Source: JACVRN01 sp036389255 (GTDB lineage Bacteria > Acidobacteriota > Blastocatellia > Pyrinomonadales > Pyrinomonadaceae). Taken from it: DNA of 64,000 nucleotides. The stretch's first letter is position 1; every line of letters begins with the position of its first letter. Position numbers and translations under genes: made by a program. The notes below the pieces were generated by a model, which ran no database searches, was not told the origin of the DNA, and was given only the letters and a program-made list of their open reading frames with translations. Of this stretch, positions 6,976 through 15,504 are shown one piece after another. Where the stretch lies: assembly GCA_036389255.1 (NCBI GenBank), contig DASVQI010000028.1:62001-126000 (forward strand), given 5' to 3'.

Positions 6976-8829
6976 TTAGTCTCCGTATTGCAGGCGGCCC
7001 GTGAAGGGCGTTGAATCGGTCTGGTCGTCGTTCGAGCCGTCGGCGTATTGGAGCTTATAGAGCCGCCAGTAGAAGCCTCTCTGTGAGAGCAGCTCTTGAT
7101 GCGTGCCCTGCTCGCGTATCTCGCCGTGATGCAGGACTATGATGCGGTTGGCACGCTGGACTGTGGAGAGACGGTGCGCGACGACCAGAGAAGTGCGCTC
7201 TTCCAGCACGCGCTCTATGGCCTGCTGTATAAGCTGTTCGGTCTCCGTGTCTATGGAGCTCGTGGCTTCGTCCAGAATAAGAAGCGCCGGGTCGAAGGCC
7301 AGAGCGCGCGCGAACGAGATAAGCTGTTTCTGCCCTACGGAGAGCCCCGCGCCGCGTTCCTTAACTTCCGTCCCGTAGCCTTCTGGCAAACGCCTTATGA
7401 AGCGGTCTGCATGAACTTCTCGCGCGGCCCACTCGACGCGCTCTTGAGCGATTTTGTCATTACCCAGCCGGATATTGCTCTCGACGGTTCCGCTAAAGAG
7501 GAAGACATCCTGTAGCACGACGGCGAAGTTCTCGCGCAGGGACTTCAAGTCCCAATCGCGCACGTCTACGCCGTCCAGAAGTATGCGCCCGCGCTGAACG
7601 TCGTAAAAGCGCATGAGCAGGTTCGTGATGGTCGTCTTGCCTGAGCCCGTGTGGCCCACCAGCGCTACGGACTGACCGGGCTCAACCACAAAGGAGACGT
7701 CCTTCAGCACCCAGTCTTCCTCTTTGTAAGCGAACCAGACGTTCTGAAATTCTATCTGGCCGCGCGCGCGTCCCTGCTTCAAAGGCTTTTCGGGCGAAGT
7801 GACGGCGACGGGCAGGTCGAGCGTTTTGAAGATACGATGCGAGGCCACGACCGCAGCCTGTAGCACGTTGTACTTGTCCGAGATGTCGCGTATCGGCTGA
7901 AAGAGCTGCTGGGAATATTGTATGAAGGCCACGAGCGCGCCCAGAGAGAGCACCGTCGCGCTCCCTGTGTTCTGCATGATGCGATAGCCGCCGTACCAGA
8001 CAATCAGGGCTATGCCTATGGCTCCGATTAAATCTACGAGCGGGAAGAAGACGGCGTAGTAGAAGATAGTCTCTATGTTGGCGTTGCGGTGGTCGTCGTT
8101 GATTTTGTGAAACTGGCTGCGGGATTTCTCTTCGGCGTTGAAAATCTGCACGGTCTGCGCGCCCGATAAATGCTCCTGTAGAAAGGCGTTGATGCGCGCA
8201 AGCCGCGTTCGCACCATGTCGTAGCCGCGTCTGGCTCCGCGCCTGAACCAGCTCGTAGCGACAAACAGCATCGGCACCGTCACCAGCGTCACCAGCGTCA
8301 AACGCACGTCCATCCAGAGCATGATGCACATGATGGCCACTATCATCACAAGGTCGCCAAGCAGGTCAATCACGCCCGAAGTGAAAAGCTCGTTGAGCGC
8401 GTCCACGTCCGAAGTCAGCCGCGTCATGATGCGCCCCACAGGGTTGCGGTCGTAGTATGAGACTTCCTGCTCCTGAAGCTTTCTGTAAAGCTCGCTCCTG
8501 AGGTCATACATGACGCGCTGGCCCACGGAGTTCAATAGAACTTCCTGAAAGTAGGAGAAGACGAAGTGAAACAGCCTGACCAGCAGGAAGACAAGCACGA
8601 AGAGGTTAAGGCCCGTCGTGTTGCGCGGGATGATGTACCAGTCAATAGCGTACTGCGTGAACTTGGGCTGGAGTATGCCCAGAAGATTCAGCACCAGCGT
8701 CAGCACGAGCGCCGGTACGAGCGAGCCTATGTAAGGCTTCAGGTAACGCAGGAGCCTGCGCGCGACTCGAAAATCATAGGTCTTGCCTATGGCCTCTTCT
8801 TCGTGAAACTGTTTGACTGCCGTTGCCAT
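6976..8829 (-). CDS. MdlB-type ABC exporter half-transporter (canonical ATPase site)
   Basis: A 617-residue fused permease-ATPase. Residues ~35-320 hold the six-helix exporter membrane domain and ~358-600 the nucleotide-binding domain. Walker A is GHTGSGKTT (392-400), the signature is LSVGQKQ (496-502) and Walker B is LLILDE (516-521) with the catalytic Glu present. The LSVGQ signature and full Glu match the MdlB half of MdlAB heterodimers. The partner is the 580-residue gene at 9340-11082, which has a degenerate Walker B. Both are minus strand with a small membrane-protein gene between them, so they form one operon and most likely one heterodimeric pump. The substrate (lipid, peptide or drug) cannot be read from sequence. 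The last ~25 residues are a polar tail. Confidence 0.88.
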   Translation of the reverse strand: MATAVKQFHEEEAIGKTYDFRVARRLLRYLKPYIGSLVPALVLTLVLNLLGILQPKFTQYAIDWYIIPRNTTGLNLFVLVFLLVRLFHFVFSYFQEVLLNSVGQRVMYDLRSELYRKLQEQEVSYYDRNPVGRIMTRLTSDVDALNELFTSGVIDLLGDLVMIVAIMCIMLWMDVRLTLVTLVTVPMLFVATSWFRRGARRGYDMVRTRLARINAFLQEHLSGAQTVQIFNAEEKSRSQFHKINDDHRNANIETIFYYAVFFPLVDLIGAIGIALIVWYGGYRIMQNTGSATVLSLGALVAFIQYSQQLFQPIRDISDKYNVLQAAVVASHRIFKTLDLPVAVTSPEKPLKQGRARGQIEFQNVWFAYKEEDWVLKDVSFVVEPGQSVALVGHTGSGKTTITNLLMRFYDVQRGRILLDGVDVRDWDLKSLRENFAVVLQDVFLFSGTVESNIRLGNDKIAQERVEWAAREVHADRFIRRLPEGYGTEVKERGAGLSVGQKQLISFARALAFDPALLILDEATSSIDTETEQLIQQAIERVLEERTSLVVAHRLSTVQRANRIIVLHHGEIREQGTHQELLSQRGFYWRLYKLQYADGSNDDQTDSTPFTGRLQYGD

Positions 8830-8854
8830 CTGTTCTCTTAAATCTTCTCTCTTC

Positions 8855-9298
8855 TTAAATCCTGTTCCTGAAAGAGGCCACCATCAGAGTTTCTCGCTTC
8901 GGGAAGTGCAGCAGCAGGCCGAGGGCCGCCACTACGAAAGGCAGATAAAAGTAGGGCGTGCCGGTTACAGCGCGCACCGTCAGGCCGAAAAGTCCCGCCG
9001 CCTCGCACAGGGCAAAGGCAATAATCTGCCCTGTCTGTACGTGATTAGTGTTCTGCTGCTCGACGGCCATTGCGAAGTACTTCCGCTTGATGATGAAAGA
9101 CACTATGACCAGCACGACGCTTAAAGCCGACAGCAACCAGAACAGAGTAGCGTCGCCCGTCTCCCTTTGCCCAAAGACGAGCAGGCTGAGCAGAAAGAAG
9201 GTCACGAGCGCAAAGCTTTGCGCCGCCCAGATAATCAGGAGCAGGCGGTAACGCGCTCCGACGGCTCTTTCGATTGATGAAGGCTCATTCATGCTCAT
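8855..9298 (-). CDS. Small four-helix membrane protein between ABC exporter halves
   Basis: A 147-residue protein with four predicted membrane helices at about 20-42, 53-72, 88-108 and 115-132. It has a basic loop (IIKRKYF) after helix 2. GGAAGGAG lies 9-10 nt before the ATG at the right end; a second ATG lies two codons downstream. It sits 25 bp before the MdlB-like gene and 41 bp after the MdlA-like gene. I do not recognise a family. The tight placement inside the exporter operon suggests an accessory subunit, which is inference. Confidence 0.7.
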   Translation of the reverse strand: MSMNEPSSIERAVGARYRLLLIIWAAQSFALVTFFLLSLLVFGQRETGDATLFWLLSALSVVLVIVSFIIKRKYFAMAVEQQNTNHVQTGQIIAFALCEAAGLFGLTVRAVTGTPYFYLPFVVAALGLLLHFPKRETLMVASFRNRI

Positions 9299-9339
9299 CG
9301 AGTATTGCTCCTTCCTTTCAAGATAAGCGGCAAGCGGCT

Positions 9340-11082
9340 TCAGCTTGCGGCCAGCTCTTCCTCCAAAAGCTGTCGCTCATAGAGTCCAGCGTACTCGCCG
9401 CCTCGCGCCAGCAGCTCGTCGTGTGTGCCGCGCTCTACGATTCGCCCGTCGTCCAGCACGCAGATTAAATCTGCGTGGCGAACGGTAGAAACCCTGTGCG
9501 AGACAATCAGGCTGGTGCGGTCGCGCATCACCCTGCGAAGCTCCGAGAGAATCTTCTCTTCCGTGTAGGTGTCTACGCTCGATAGCGCGTCGTCGAGTAT
9601 GAGGATGCGCGGCTGGCGTATGACTGCGCGTGCGATGGCCGTGCGCTGCTTCTGGCCGCCGGAGAGCGTTATGCCGCGCTCGCCAACCATCGTCTCGTAG
9701 CCGTCTGGAAAATCACGCACATCTTCAGCAAGCCCCGCCACCTCTGCCGCCCACTCGATTTCGGGGCGCGCGGCCTTTTCGACTCCGAAGGATATGTTCT
9801 CTGCCAGACTGTCGCTGAAGAGAAAGGTTTCCTGCGGAACATAACCGATTGAGCCGCGCAACTGCGCCAGCCTGTAATCTCGCACGGAACGATTATCAAT
9901 GAGGACAGAGCCTTCGGGAGCTTCCAGAAGTCGCGGAATCAGGTTCATCAGGGTGGACTTGCCGCTTCCTGTTCGACCGACGAAGGCCACGGTTTGTCCC
10001 GCCTCAATCGTGAGATTGATATCCCTAAGCATGGGCTCCGCGTGCTCGTTGTAGCGGAAAGTAAGATTGCGAAACTCTATGCGGCCCTGAATCGGCGGAG
10101 CTTCAGCCACGCCAGCCTCGTCTTTGATGTCCGGCTCAATCGCCATGATGGCGTTGATGCGCTTGAGGCTGGCCGTGCCTCGCTGGTAGAGGTTGACTAC
10201 GTAGCCGAGCGCTATCAACGGCCATATCAGGCGCGATAGATAAAGATTGAACTCCGTGAACTCTCCGACCGTCATCCGGCCGTTGACCGTGAGCGGCACG
10301 CCTATCCAGATAATCAGGACGAAGCCGGTGCCAATCAGGAACTGCATGAGCGGCCTCATGACGGCGGAGATTCGCACGAGGCTTAAATTGCGCTCGGCGT
10401 ACTGGTTGTTGAGCGAATCGAAGGCGGCAATCTCCGCCCCTTCCTGCGCGTAAGCGCGCACGACTCTTACACCCGTAAAGTTCTCCTGCGCGCGCGCAGA
10501 GATTTGCGCAAAGAAGTCCTGAATCTTCTCGAAGCGCACGTGAACCTGCTGGCCGAAGTATTTGACCGTCAGCGAAACGAGCGGCATCGTCACCAGAAGC
10601 AGCAGCGTCAGCCGCACGCTGATAGTGAACATCAGGGGCAGGACTATGAGCACGACGAAGATGGTCTGAAGCGTGTACATAATCATAGGCCCGGCCAGTT
10701 GGCGTACGGCTGAGAGGTCGTTGGTCGCGCGGGCCATGAGGTCGCCCGTGCGATGCTCCTGAAAGAAAAGAAGCGGCTGGTCTACCAGATGCGAATAGAA
10801 ATCCTGTCTGAGGTCATACTCTACGTGGCGCGATATGCCTATAAGGATTCTGCGCTGTAAGAAGAGGAACGCGCCGCTCAAGAGGCTGACGCCCAGCAAA
10901 CTCAAGGCGTAGCGCGTGAGCTTGGCCCACGTCACCGTCTCCTTCAGGTCGTCAACCGCCTGCCCTACTATGTAGGGAATCATGAGGCCGAAGGCGACAG
11001 ACGCTACGATGCAGAGTATTCCGATAATCAGGGAACTCTTATACGGTCGAAAGTATCTGGCGAATTTCCGTAAGTCCTTCAT
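9340..11082 (-). CDS. MdlA-type ABC exporter half-transporter (degenerate ATPase site)
   Basis: A 580-residue permease-ATPase. The membrane domain spans ~15-315 and the ATPase domain ~335-575. Walker A is GRTGSGKST (369-377) and the signature is canonical, LSGGQ (473-477). Walker B ends ILILDD (493-498), so Asp498 replaces the catalytic Glu. That substitution marks the degenerate site of heterodimeric exporters such as MdlA and TM287-type proteins, which pair with a half carrying an intact Glu. The matching half is encoded 510 bp downstream in the same operon. No strong ribosome site precedes the ATG; the start is chosen because MKDLRKFARYFRPYK fits the usual beginning of the family. A terminator hairpin upstream separates it from the GGDEF gene. 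Confidence 0.88.
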   Translation of the reverse strand: MKDLRKFARYFRPYKSSLIIGILCIVASVAFGLMIPYIVGQAVDDLKETVTWAKLTRYALSLLGVSLLSGAFLFLQRRILIGISRHVEYDLRQDFYSHLVDQPLLFFQEHRTGDLMARATNDLSAVRQLAGPMIMYTLQTIFVVLIVLPLMFTISVRLTLLLLVTMPLVSLTVKYFGQQVHVRFEKIQDFFAQISARAQENFTGVRVVRAYAQEGAEIAAFDSLNNQYAERNLSLVRISAVMRPLMQFLIGTGFVLIIWIGVPLTVNGRMTVGEFTEFNLYLSRLIWPLIALGYVVNLYQRGTASLKRINAIMAIEPDIKDEAGVAEAPPIQGRIEFRNLTFRYNEHAEPMLRDINLTIEAGQTVAFVGRTGSGKSTLMNLIPRLLEAPEGSVLIDNRSVRDYRLAQLRGSIGYVPQETFLFSDSLAENISFGVEKAARPEIEWAAEVAGLAEDVRDFPDGYETMVGERGITLSGGQKQRTAIARAVIRQPRILILDDALSSVDTYTEEKILSELRRVMRDRTSLIVSHRVSTVRHADLICVLDDGRIVERGTHDELLARGGEYAGLYERQLLEEELAAS

Positions 11083-11126
11083 AACCCGAACAGGGGAAGC
11101 CTAGACGCGTCCCGCTAAATATGCCC

Positions 11127-11174
11127 TAAAAAGAAAAGGATGAAATCAAACGCTATCATGCGCGATTTTCATCC
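11127..11174 (-). terminator. Intrinsic terminator on minus strand
   Basis: Read on the minus strand, GGATGAAA pairs with TTTCATCC around a ~20-nt loop and is followed by TTTTCTTTTT. It ends transcripts from the GAF-GGDEF gene before the exporter operon. Confidence 0.7.
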
Positions 11175-11293
11175 CCTATGACAAATGGCTAGAGGCCGGT
11201 TTTCTTCTGTTCGGATTTGGGAAAGGGAGCTTTCGGGCGGGAAGGAGCGAGCGTACCAGCTACTTGAAGAGCTTTTTATCTTCTGAATTTACG

Positions 11294-13057
11294 TTAAGAA
11301 ACGGGGAAGGGAGCCTCTTGAAGCTGTTCCGCTAGGGTTGATGACATCTCGGCTTCAGCCTGCGCTTCGGGCGTCTCCGTAATCTGCTCTTCGAAGTCGA
11401 ACATGCTGTCTGTCAGCGTGCCCTCAACCTGCGGCGTGCAGACGCGATTGCGTCCCGTGTTCTTGGCGTTGTAAAGCGCCCGGTCGGCCGTGCTCACGAG
11501 CATGTCCCGCGAAGTGGCGTGAAGCGGATAAGTAGCCACGCCGAAAGATGCTGTGATGAATCCCACGCCGGGCACTTCCGTCCGCTCTATGCGAGCGCGT
11601 AGCCGCTCCGCCACGGCCATGGCCCCTTCGACTCCGGCCTGCGGCAATATGACGGCAAACTCTTCGCCGCCGTAGCGCGCGGCAGTATCCACGCCGCGAA
11701 GCTCCTGCCTGAGGCTTTCGGCCAACTGGCGCAGGGCAACGTCGCCCGCGTCGTGGCCGAAGGTGTCGTTCACCTTCTTGAAGTGGTCTACGTCCAGCAA
11801 TATGAGAGAGACGGGCTGGCGCATGCGCGTCGCAAGGTGCATGTCGCGCTCCAACTGCATCTCGAAGAAGCGGCGGTTGAAGCAGCCGGTCAGGCCGTCC
11901 GTCAAAGCCTGCTGCTGTATCTGAGCAAAGAGGCGCGCGTGATTGACCGCCACCGTTACCTGATCTGCGGCCGTGCCTAGAAGCAGGACTTCCGTCTCCT
12001 GCCAGATGCGCGTCGGGTCGTCTGAGCGCACCATCAGAACGCCCATGAATCGCTCCTGATAGATGAGAGGCACGGCAGCTACGGGACGAATATTCTGCGT
12101 CTCGTCGTCGCCTCGCCCATCCAGCACGTAGTTCTTGAAGCGGCCCGCAAGGCGCACGCTGTAGGCTTCGAGGTCGCCCAGCAACTCTGCCTCTTCGACG
12201 GAATTCTCGCCGCCGTCGCCGTCTCGGAAATAGCAGTTCGTCAAGGGCTCTTTGCCCGCCTCGCCTATGACGCGCAGGGCGCAGTTCTGAGCATTCAGAG
12301 CGCGGCCCACTTCGTTGACCGTCGTTTGCAGCACGCTGTCCAGCTCAAGCGAGTTACGTATGGCTGTGGCAATACGGTTGACGGCTATCTCGCGCCCGGC
12401 CTGCTCCTGCAAAAGTCGCGCAAGCTTCGTCGTCACGCTCACGGTCAATTGCAGCGAGGTGGCCTTGGGCATGGATGAGCGCACGGCTCTGGAGAAGGCT
12501 GAAGCCTGAAAAGGGCGCTCGGCAGTGACACGCGCCATCAGATATTCCAGCGCCGAATAGACTATGTCGGGCTCGAACGTCCAGATGACCTCATCCCCGC
12601 CTATCCCCTCCGAGCCGTCCTCTTCCACGTTGTGAACGGATGCCAGCAGGGCTGAAAAGCGAGTGTCGGCTATGACTACGAAGCGGTCGAAATCTCCCTC
12701 ACTCCCGGCACGCCTTAAAAGCACAGGCTCGCGGTCGTTCTCATCCGTACATAGCGGCAGGTTGTTGAGAGCATCGTCCGGCCCCACGAAGAAGAAGGCG
12801 CGGTGAGCAGCACGCCCAATCTCTCGCACACGCGCCAAGTCTCTGAGCGAGCGCTCTTGCTTGAGAGGCAGGCTCTCTATGACAAGCGCCGCCAGATTGT
12901 TCTCCAACACCACATCCTCGAAATAACGATGCAGTTGAGCAATCGTCTGCTCCGCACAACGGACAGAGGTCAACTGCCGTGGGTGCTGTTGTAGAAGGGC
13001 GTGATAAAGAGTGTGCATTAGCAGCCGGAAATGACGGGCGGATGGGAAGCCACCCAT
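11294..13057 (-). CDS. GAF-GGDEF diguanylate cyclase with N-terminal sensory region
   Basis: A 587-residue protein predicted to make cyclic di-GMP. An N-terminal region (~15-200) looks like a DICT-type sensory module, a tentative call. A GAF domain follows (~230-390) and then a GGDEF domain (~395-535). The active-site motif is GGEEF (463-467). The inhibitory-site RxxD is present as RGVD (454-457), five residues upstream, so product inhibition is likely. The last ~50 residues are acidic and disordered. There is no membrane segment, so it should be cytosolic. The start is uncertain: an ATG at 13018 (MHTLYHALLQQ) is an alternative and neither has a clear ribosome site. The gene has its own terminator downstream. 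Confidence 0.85.
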   Translation of the reverse strand: MGGFPSARHFRLLMHTLYHALLQQHPRQLTSVRCAEQTIAQLHRYFEDVVLENNLAALVIESLPLKQERSLRDLARVREIGRAAHRAFFFVGPDDALNNLPLCTDENDREPVLLRRAGSEGDFDRFVVIADTRFSALLASVHNVEEDGSEGIGGDEVIWTFEPDIVYSALEYLMARVTAERPFQASAFSRAVRSSMPKATSLQLTVSVTTKLARLLQEQAGREIAVNRIATAIRNSLELDSVLQTTVNEVGRALNAQNCALRVIGEAGKEPLTNCYFRDGDGGENSVEEAELLGDLEAYSVRLAGRFKNYVLDGRGDDETQNIRPVAAVPLIYQERFMGVLMVRSDDPTRIWQETEVLLLGTAADQVTVAVNHARLFAQIQQQALTDGLTGCFNRRFFEMQLERDMHLATRMRQPVSLILLDVDHFKKVNDTFGHDAGDVALRQLAESLRQELRGVDTAARYGGEEFAVILPQAGVEGAMAVAERLRARIERTEVPGVGFITASFGVATYPLHATSRDMLVSTADRALYNAKNTGRNRVCTPQVEGTLTDSMFDFEEQITETPEAQAEAEMSSTLAEQLQEAPFPVS

Positions 13058-13180
13058 TCAATACATAGGAAGCAGATGCTGCCGAGAGAGTCAGCAGCGA
13101 GGACAAACCCATTTTCACACAATTTAACAACGTTTGTCTACAGGAAATTCAAAAATGAGGCGAGCCAGCGAAATTCTCTT

Positions 13181-13603
13181 TCAGGAGAGGCGTAGATAGG
13201 ACGTAACTGCTGTAGCCACAAGAGTTTCGCTTTCATCGAGAACATCCACGGAGACAGTCAGGACGCGGCGTCCGGCGCGGCGCACCGTGGCGCGGGCCGT
13301 GGCTCTTCCCTCAGTCAGTGGGCGCAGGAAATGAATCGTAAGGTCAATAGTTGTAGTGGTTTCGCCCGGCTCAAGCAGGGTCAGGATGGCAAAAGCGGAG
13401 GCCGTGTCTATAAGGGAAGCCGTAGCCCCGCCATGCACAACGCCCAGATTCTGTCTAAGCTCATCGCGTACGAGCAGGTGAAGCGTGGCTGCCCCTCGCT
13501 CCAGTTGGCCGACTTCGATTCCTATCAGGCGAGCGTAAGGGACGCGCTCAAAGGCTTCGTAAATGCGGCGTGTCTCGTCCGGGGAAAGGGCTTTATCCGT
13601 CAT
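13181..13603 (-). CDS. PaaI/hotdog-fold thioesterase family protein
   Basis: A 140-residue hotdog protein. The motif LGVVHGGATASLIDTASAFAI (two parts) carries the conserved HGG and the downstream Asp of the PaaI/YdiI-type acyl-CoA thioesterases. It is followed by TTTIDLTIHFLRPL, the usual central strand. The length is normal for a single-domain member. The frame is open for 64 more codons upstream, but that part overlaps the YbjQ gene and looks non-native, so MTDKALSPDE at 13603 is the start. Its ATG overlaps the YbjQ stop codon (ATGA), which implies translational coupling. The acyl-CoA substrate is not evident. Confidence 0.85.
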   Translation of the reverse strand: MTDKALSPDETRRIYEAFERVPYARLIGIEVGQLERGAATLHLLVRDELRQNLGVVHGGATASLIDTASAFAILTLLEPGETTTTIDLTIHFLRPLTEGRATARATVRRAGRRVLTVSVDVLDESETLVATAVTSYLRLS

Positions 13604-14007
13604 GAACGATAGCTGGCCTCTTCGGTGGGTTCGACTATGACAGCCGTGCCGTAGGCCAGAACTTCGGTCACGCCCGAAGAGATTTCCGTGGTGTCGTAGC
13701 GGCTGCCTATGATGGCGTTTGCGCCAAGCTCGGTCGCGTGCTGAATCATAATCTCGAAGGCGTCCGAGCGCGTCTGCTCGCAGAGCCTCGTCCACGCCAC
13801 TATGTTCCCGCCGACCATGGATTGAAAGACCGCGCCTATGTTGACGAAGAGGTTGCGCGAGCGAACGACTATGCCGCGCACTACGCCCAGATTCCGGGTG
13901 ATGCGAAAGCCGGGCATGTCGAAGGCCGTAGTCACCATGTGGTGCGCTACAGAATAGTGTGGCGCGCTGACCTCGTAAGGCGCGTGTACAAGCCTTTCGT
14001 TATTCAT
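13600..14007 (-). CDS. YbjQ/UPF0145 family protein
   Basis: A 135-residue protein of the YbjQ (UPF0145) family. Typical features are the opening strand, GVVRGIVVRSRN, and the closing pattern ATELGANAIIGSRYDTTEI then LAYGTAVIVEP. The family is predicted to form pentameric rings and is sometimes labelled heavy-metal-binding, with thin functional evidence. AAGGAGGT lies a few nucleotides before the ATG, a strong start signal. It belongs to a minus-strand run with the thioesterase (4-bp overlap) and the alkyltransferase-like gene 43 bp upstream. Confidence 0.85.
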   Translation of the reverse strand: MNNERLVHAPYEVSAPHYSVAHHMVTTAFDMPGFRITRNLGVVRGIVVRSRNLFVNIGAVFQSMVGGNIVAWTRLCEQTRSDAFEIMIQHATELGANAIIGSRYDTTEISSGVTEVLAYGTAVIVEPTEEASYRS

Positions 14008-14050
14008 CTCACTACCTCCTTTATAGAGCCTGCCCGGCGCGAAGAGAATT

Positions 14051-14482
14051 TCAATCGGTAAAGAGGCTGCCCTGCGCGTCCGCCGCGCTCTCGCCCTGCG
14101 CCTCGTCCGGCACCCAGCGATAGAGTCCTAGATTGCAACGCCCACGCGCATCGAACTCTACGCCTTCGGCTTCCAGCATACGCTGTTGCTTGTCGGGCGG
14201 CAGGATTATGCGGCCGGTTGAGCAAGCGCCCTGCGAGTTGATGACGCGATGCCATGGCGTTGTCTCCTCGTCAGCCGCGTGCATGACGAAGCCGACTGTG
14301 CGCGGCGTGTAGCCCTCGCCCAGAATCTCCGCAATCTGCCCGTAGGTCATGACGCGCCCGGCAGGAATCCCCCGCACTATCTCATAAACGCGCTCACGAT
14401 AAGCGGGCGTATCTTCTAGGGGGCGGTTTCCGGCTGCTATGTGGTCTGCGCCTTCTCGTGGTCTGTTCTTGTTGTCTGCCAT
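14051..14482 (-). CDS. Alkyltransferase-like (ATL) DNA-binding protein
   Basis: A 143-residue protein of the O6-alkylguanine-DNA methyltransferase C-terminal domain family. It has the helix-turn-helix segment VMTYGQIAEILG (45-56) with the recognition helix around RTVGFVMHAA. The reactive PCHRV motif is replaced by PWHRV (76-80), so Trp77 stands where the alkyl-accepting Cys should be. This is the defining change of ATL proteins, which bind O6-alkylguanine and hand the lesion to nucleotide excision repair. It therefore should not be annotated as a methyltransferase. The start is taken as MADNKN; an ATG 12 codons upstream is possible. A ~20-residue disordered tail follows the domain. Confidence 0.88.
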   Translation of the reverse strand: MADNKNRPREGADHIAAGNRPLEDTPAYRERVYEIVRGIPAGRVMTYGQIAEILGEGYTPRTVGFVMHAADEETTPWHRVINSQGACSTGRIILPPDKQQRMLEAEGVEFDARGRCNLGLYRWVPDEAQGESAADAQGSLFTD

Positions 14483-14580
14483 CTCTTCTTGAATCTTCCT
14501 TCGTGGGCGCGCCACCATGCGCGCCAGTCTTCTATGCCGCTTGCGCGTTCTGCCTGCGGAGCCGCAGGGCGGAAACTTAG

Positions 14581-14721
14581 TCAGGTGTTAGAGGCATCGC
14601 GCAAACACATCTCCGCCAGAAAGCGCGTCCTTAAGGAGTCGCTGCCGAGTTCTTCTATCAGCTCCGGGATGGAAAGACGCGACATGCGCTCCCTTAATTC
14701 TCTGAATTCTTCGCGTAGCAT
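14581..14721 (-). CDS. 46-residue ORF downstream of the cyclase gene
   Basis: A short minus-strand frame begins with ATG five bases after the TAG of the cyclase gene, with AAGAG between, and ends TGA at 14581-14583. The product is highly charged and helical: it opens MLREEFRELRERMSRL, continues SIPELIEELGSDSLR and ends LRDASNT. No family is recognised. The spacing and helix-like composition argue that it is translated, but the length is too short to be sure. It would be co-transcribed with the cyclase and the ATL gene. Confidence 0.5.
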   Translation of the reverse strand: MLREEFRELRERMSRLSIPELIEELGSDSLRTRFLAEMCLRDASNT

Positions 14722-14726
14722 CTCTT

Positions 14727-15374
14727 CTAGTCCAGTGTTCGCAGGACTGCGCGCGCGGGGGCTCCGTCGCCCGTGCCGCTAGCAATCCTGAGCGGCAGAC
14801 AGATTAATTCATAATCGCCGGGCGGAACATCGCTCAGGTTGAGCCCTTCGACTATGACTACTTGATGAGACAAAAGCTCCATGTGTGTCTCGAACCGCTC
14901 GGACTTGAATTGCTCGACCGAGAGATAATCGAAGCCTACGAGCCTGATACCTGATTCGGTAAGCACGCGCGCCCCGTCCGGTTCGATATACGTGAAATCC
15001 TCTCGAAAGTTGCCTGACTGCTCGCCCCAGAAGCGCGAGTTTCGTGTCTTGAAGAGCAGCCGGGTCGCGCCCTCAAAATTATGCCGGGCCAGCTCGGACG
15101 CATCTATCGCGCTCACGTCTTCGGGAATCTCCAGAACGCGCGCCGGGCCAATCATAGCCTCCAGCGACAGCGCATCAATCTTCGCCGCGCCCTCTATGAA
15201 GTGGGCGGGCGCGTCTATGTGCGTGGCCGTGTGAGCGCCGAAGTGCAGTAAGGTGACGTTGGCCGCATCGCCGTCGGCCAGCGCCGCCCACTGCTTAATC
15301 TCAATGCCCGGGTCGCCCGGATAAGTAGGCGTCTCTGCGGCGGAAATCGGAACCGTTATGTCGTAGATTCGCAT
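14727..15374 (-). CDS. Cyclase family (PF04199, KynB-like) metal-dependent hydrolase
   Basis: A 215-residue protein. The family metal motif reads HTATHIDAPAHF (48-59), close to the HxGTHxDxPxHF consensus. The N-terminal YDITVPISAAETPTYPGDP and the C-terminal SGTGDGAPARAVLR are also typical of arylformamidase/cyclase proteins. Known members hydrolyse N-formylkynurenine or related amides with a bound zinc or manganese. No kynurenine pathway genes are nearby, so the substrate is open. The length fits KynB. The ATG gives a good N-terminus. It heads the minus-strand run that continues into the 46-residue ORF and the ATL gene. Confidence 0.85.
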   Translation of the reverse strand: MRIYDITVPISAAETPTYPGDPGIEIKQWAALADGDAANVTLLHFGAHTATHIDAPAHFIEGAAKIDALSLEAMIGPARVLEIPEDVSAIDASELARHNFEGATRLLFKTRNSRFWGEQSGNFREDFTYIEPDGARVLTESGIRLVGFDYLSVEQFKSERFETHMELLSHQVVIVEGLNLSDVPPGDYELICLPLRIASGTGDGAPARAVLRTLD

Positions 15375-15391
15375 GCGCCTTCAATATAATC

Positions 15392-15480
15392 AGGCAAAAG
15401 TAAAAAGGCAAAAGTGAAGAAAGGCAAGCCGTGCTTTCTTTCCCTTCGATTTCACCTTTTGCCTTTCGTTCTGCTTCCGG
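15392..15480. repeat. Heptamer tract with imperfect fold-back (ggcaaaa family)
   Basis: Left half: ggcaaaa, gtaaaaa, ggcaaaa, gtgaaga, aaggcaa. Right half: tttcttt, cccttcg, atttcac, cttttgc, ctttcgt, tctgctt. The halves are roughly complementary. The tract fills the gap between the divergent cyclase and mqnA genes, which is unexpected for a terminator. Confidence 0.7.
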
Positions 15481-15504
15481 TTAGCATCTGGAAGTTTTCA
15501 TTAA

